Shown one piece after another: positions 6,512 through 8,168 of a stretch of 8,168 nt of DNA (its first letter is position 1; each line of letters opens with the position of its first letter). Both the position numbers and the translations under genes were made by a program. This DNA is from Treponema sp. (GTDB lineage Bacteria > Spirochaetota > Spirochaetia > Treponematales > Breznakiellaceae): positions 1 through 8,168 of the forward strand of contig JAIRXT010000040.1 of assembly GCA_031268125.1 (NCBI GenBank), written 5' to 3'. The notes below the pieces were generated by a model, which worked only from the letters and a program-made list of their open reading frames with translations, made no database searches and was not told the DNA's origin.

Positions 6512-7519
6512 TTAGATATGGTACCGCTTCCGGGCCCGTTCCAGGTGGGTTTCCATAGCCTGCTTCGCCCTGACCGGATCGCGGCCGGTGATAGCCTGAT
6601 AGATGGCGCTGTGTTCGTTGAAGATTGTTTGCAGCTCCTCCAGGGTAACCATCCCGGTTCTGCTGATATAACTTAGCATCTTCCGGGAAATAGCCAAAAG
6701 GTCGTGGATAAGGGGATTCTGGGAACAAAGGGCAATGGCGAGGTGAAATCTGATGTCCAGATCGAGGAAATCCTTAAAATCCGCCTTTTTAAAGGCACGG
6801 GTCATCTGCCGGTATATGTCCGCCAGGTCCTTCAGCGCCGTTTTCGGCGCCGCTTCCGCCGCCAGCCGGGCGGCCTCCGCCTCCAGGATGTTGCGGACGG
6901 CGAGAAGGTGGCTGATGCGGTTGTCGCCAATCAAGAAAGTCCAGGAAAGGGGCAGGTGAAAGAGGCCGGCGCTGTCGGTGGCGATAAAGGTTCCATGCCC
7001 CGGCAAAACGGTAATGATCCCCAGGGTACTGAGCGACTTGAGGGCCGCCCTAAGGGTAGAACGGCCCACGCCGAACTGAGCGCTCAAATTCCGGTCCGAG
7101 GGCAGCTTCGATCCCGGCCGCAGTTCCCCCCGGAGTATGGCATCCATGAGGTAATCGGAGATGGTTTCTACCAGGGCCTCCATACCGGTGGCCTTGCGGA
7201 TCTGCCCCGCCTTGGCGAAGGAATTCCCCCCGGTTTCCAGGGCTTTTTCAAAGAAAAAATCAATGTTTCTGGCAAATTCGTCGGGATCGGTAAGAAACAC
7301 CGGAGGATCCACCTTCATCTTTTCCGCCACGTGGACGGCTAAACGTTCAACCCCCACGGTGCCGCCGTTTTCGATGTTGGAAAACGTGGACACGCTGATC
7401 TGGGGCTTCCCCTCCCCGTCAATGAGATAGGTCCGGATAAAATCTTTCTGGGAAAGCTTGAGGCGCCTTCTGAGGGTAAGCAGGTTTTCGGAAATATTAA
7501 CGATTTTTGTTTGATTCAT
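6512..7519 (-). CDS. Transcriptional regulator: XRE-like HTH fused to GntR/FCD (FadR subfamily)
   Basis: A 335-residue regulator. Residues about 13-72 resemble an XRE/Cro HTH (LRRRLKLSQKDF ... STFSNIENGG) with a short insertion. A linker follows to about 112. Residues about 113-180 form a GntR winged HTH (ILRGELRPGSKLPSDRNLSA, FGVGRSTLRAALKSL, PGHGTFIA). Residues about 200-330 are an FCD ligand domain with metal ligands Asp255, His259, His303 and His325; the last two are 22 apart, as in metal-binding FCD proteins. FCD domains usually sense small carboxylates, so a ureide, glyoxylate or a related acid is a fair guess. Ordinary GntR/FCD proteins have about 230 residues; the N-terminal addition explains the extra length. 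I prefer the ATG at 7519 because a candidate promoter ends about 20 bases upstream, but no clear ribosome site precedes it. A TTG at 7591 would add 24 residues and lies in an inverted repeat. Confidence 0.85.
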   Translation of the reverse strand: MNQTKIVNISENLLTLRRRLKLSQKDFIRTYLIDGEGKPQISVSTFSNIENGGTVGVERLAVHVAEKMKVDPPVFLTDPDEFARNIDFFFEKALETGGNSFAKAGQIRKATGMEALVETISDYLMDAILRGELRPGSKLPSDRNLSAQFGVGRSTLRAALKSLSTLGIITVLPGHGTFIATDSAGLFHLPLSWTFLIGDNRISHLLAVRNILEAEAARLAAEAAPKTALKDLADIYRQMTRAFKKADFKDFLDLDIRFHLAIALCSQNPLIHDLLAISRKMLSYISRTGMVTLEELQTIFNEHSAIYQAITGRDPVRAKQAMETHLERARKRYHI

Positions 7520-7540
7520 AGACAATGCCGATAAATTAAC

Positions 7541-7569
7541 AGTATCTTGAAAAATTCCGTTTCGGGCAA
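7541..7569 (-). promoter_or_regulatory. Candidate promoter of the regulator gene
   Basis: On the minus strand TTGCCC (7569-7564) and GATACT (7546-7541) are separated by exactly 17 bases. The predicted start of transcription is about 7534, just before the ATG at 7519, which argues for a very short leader and against translation from the upstream TTG. Both boxes deviate from consensus. Confidence 0.35.
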
Positions 7570-7585
7570 TGGGCGCATTCGGCCC

Positions 7586-7752
7586 CGGCAATTCTCATGT
7601 TAACCATTCCAAAACGAAAAGGCGCCGGTAAAATTTTCCAGGGGTCCTGTCGGGGGGAAAAACAGGGGCCCCTCCCCCTTGTTTTTTCCCCCGACACCCC
7701 CTGTTACATCTTTTGGGCGCCTTTTCATCTGTTCCTCATCTGAGAATTGCCG
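7586..7752. repeat. Nested inverted-repeat element (about 167 bp)
   Basis: Three inverted repeats share nearly the same centre (about 7669-7672). The outer arms CGGCAATTCTCA (7586-7597) and TGAGAATTGCCG (7741-7752) are exact over 12 bp. The middle arms GAAAAGGCGCC (7616-7626) and GGCGCCTTTTC (7716-7726) are exact over 11 bp. The inner arms 7649-7664 and 7680-7695 pair over 16 bp with one G-T wobble, and have a GGGG/CCCC tip. The segments between the arms are only partly complementary. It could be a miniature inverted-repeat element, a cruciform or a long structured RNA between ssrA and the regulator. I see no convincing target-site duplication and no second copy in this window. Confidence 0.65.
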
Positions 7753-7819
7753 ACCCATGAGGGGGAATTTGAGGGACACAAGCCAATGTTGAAGCCGTCA
7801 GGGGGTTTTAAGACCGGCT
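7753..7819. other. Intergenic DNA between the inverted-repeat element and the ssrA-proximal hairpin
   Basis: No gene recognised. Only short complementary runs are seen (for example AGCCG with CGGCT around 7793-7819), too weak to name. A plus-strand reading through here continues antisense into ssrA and is a shadow. Confidence 0.4.
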
Positions 7820-7855
7820 GCGGGGAAAACCGGCCAAAGGCACGGTTTTTCCCGC
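7820..7855. terminator. Strong hairpin just past the 3' end of ssrA
   Basis: GCGGGGAAAACCG (7820-7832) pairs with CGGTTTTTCCCGC (7843-7855) over 13 positions with one mismatch, and the loop can extend it by GCC/GGC. It begins 12 bases beyond the mature tmRNA end, so it could define or protect the ssrA 3' end. The T-rich run (CTTGTCTTTTTT) is on the plus-strand side, so as an intrinsic terminator it would work better for plus-strand transcripts. For ssrA it may be a stop for 3' trimming. Confidence 0.5.
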
Positions 7856-7866
7856 CTTGTCTTTTT

Positions 7867-8168
7867 TGGAGGTGGCGGGAGTCGAACCCGCGTCCTGATG
7901 CGCGAAACACAAGCCTCTACAGGTTTAGCCGTCCATTGTATTGTCGGGATGAACTTGGCTGGCCGGCACGCGGTCCATCCGTATCCGTTTAAATCTTACC
8001 GTGCCCCGTCCGGCGCCAGGAACACGGCCAGCCTTGATTGTGACGCGGAAGTCCTTCCTCAAGGCGGCGGAAGGGTTCCACGCGGTTACGCAGCTAAGGC
8101 GTAATCGTAACTGTCGTTGTTGGCAGTTAAAGTTTTTGCCTAATCAGGAGCTAGACACTCCACCTGCA
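7867..8168 (-). ncRNA. ssrA: tmRNA (transfer-messenger RNA), 5' end beyond the window
   Basis: About 302 bases of the RNA that rescues stalled ribosomes together with SmpB and tags their products for proteolysis. On the minus strand the 3' end reads GGACGCGGGTTCGACTCCCG then CCACCTCC plus discriminator A. The T arm (7875-7891) has perfect GCGGG/CCCGC pairing around TTCGACT. The CCA tail is not encoded, since the next bases are A's, so it must be added by the nucleotidyltransferase. The tag frame lies about 220-260 bases upstream of the 3' end, with pseudoknot-rich sequence between, as in one-piece bacterial tmRNAs. Typical length is about 350-400, so only the 5' acceptor/D-like part is missing. 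The direction is the same as that of all protein genes here. Confidence 0.96.
8086..8124 (-). other. tmRNA tag-peptide reading frame (ANNDSYDYALAA)
   Basis: Beginning at a GCC resume codon after TTAACT (equivalent to TTAGTC before GCA in E. coli), the frame reads ANNDSYDYALAA and ends at TAA. The C-terminal ALAA is the ClpXP/ClpAP-type degradation signal. The DSYDYALAA part is near the DSFDYALAA I recall for Treponema pallidum, which is the best taxonomic clue in the window. An earlier GCA in the same frame would give a 17-residue tag (AKTLT plus the above). The shorter one fits the family better. Confidence 0.85.

Noticed and set aside
7520..7591. TTG start for the regulator at 7591
   Set aside because: The TTG lies in the outer arm of the inverted-repeat element, the extra residues are not like an HTH protein start, and the candidate promoter lies downstream of it. 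Not fully excluded, because the ATG at 7519 lacks a clear ribosome site.
7641..7668. G-quadruplex on the plus strand
   Set aside because: G runs are present (GGGG, GGGGGG, GGGG), but they are better explained as the stem of the inner inverted repeat; a fourth run exists only by splitting the longest.
7747..7992. Plus-strand reading with WRWRESNPRPDARN
   Set aside because: It is antisense to the tRNA-like 3' end of ssrA. This peptide string is a common false prediction opposite tRNA/tmRNA genes.

Overview
The window most likely comes from a spirochaete of the Treponema group. The strongest evidence is the tmRNA gene at the right edge: its tag reads ANNDSYDYALAA, very close to the T. pallidum tag as I remember it (ANSDSFDYALAA). 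The DNA is moderately GC-rich by eye, as in the gut treponemes rather than the host-restricted pathogens. An insect-gut or other animal-gut origin is an inference only. Every gene I can support lies on the minus strand, so the reading order runs from right to left.

Layout from right to left: (i) 8168-7867, the 3' part of ssrA (tmRNA), with its 5' end outside the window. (ii) 7866-7520, a non-coding stretch with a hairpin next to ssrA, a 167-bp element of three nested inverted repeats, and a candidate promoter. (iii) 7519-6512, a regulator joining an XRE-like N-terminal domain to a GntR/FCD body. (iv) 6511-6218, an intergenic control region with a candidate sigma70-type promoter followed by a nested inverted repeat that resembles a GntR/FadR-type operator. 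(v) 6217-2547, a tight four-gene run: a DAACS-family carboxylate symporter, allantoate amidohydrolase (allC), a small cupin, and (S)-ureidoglycine aminohydrolase (allE). (vi) 2546-2395, two strong hairpins and a perfect TATAAT. (vii) 2394-1, a glyoxylate-carboligase-like ThDP enzyme and an iron-containing alcohol dehydrogenase cut by the left edge.

The genes make sense as an anaerobic ureide-utilisation locus. The symporter would bring in allantoate or a related ureido-carboxylate. AllC releases CO2 and ammonia to give ureidoglycine, and AllE releases a second ammonia to give ureidoglycolate. After cleavage to glyoxylate by an enzyme not seen here, the Gcl-like enzyme could join two glyoxylates to tartronate semialdehyde, and the Fe-ADH could reduce the aldehyde. 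Allantoinase and the ureidoglycolate-consuming enzyme are not visible.

Three points stand out. The transporter has lost two residues that define the amino-acid and sodium sites of its family but keeps the carboxylate-binding arginine. The Gcl-like enzyme carries the canonical ThDP glutamate that true Gcl is known for lacking. The regulator has an unusual two-DNA-binding-domain architecture.
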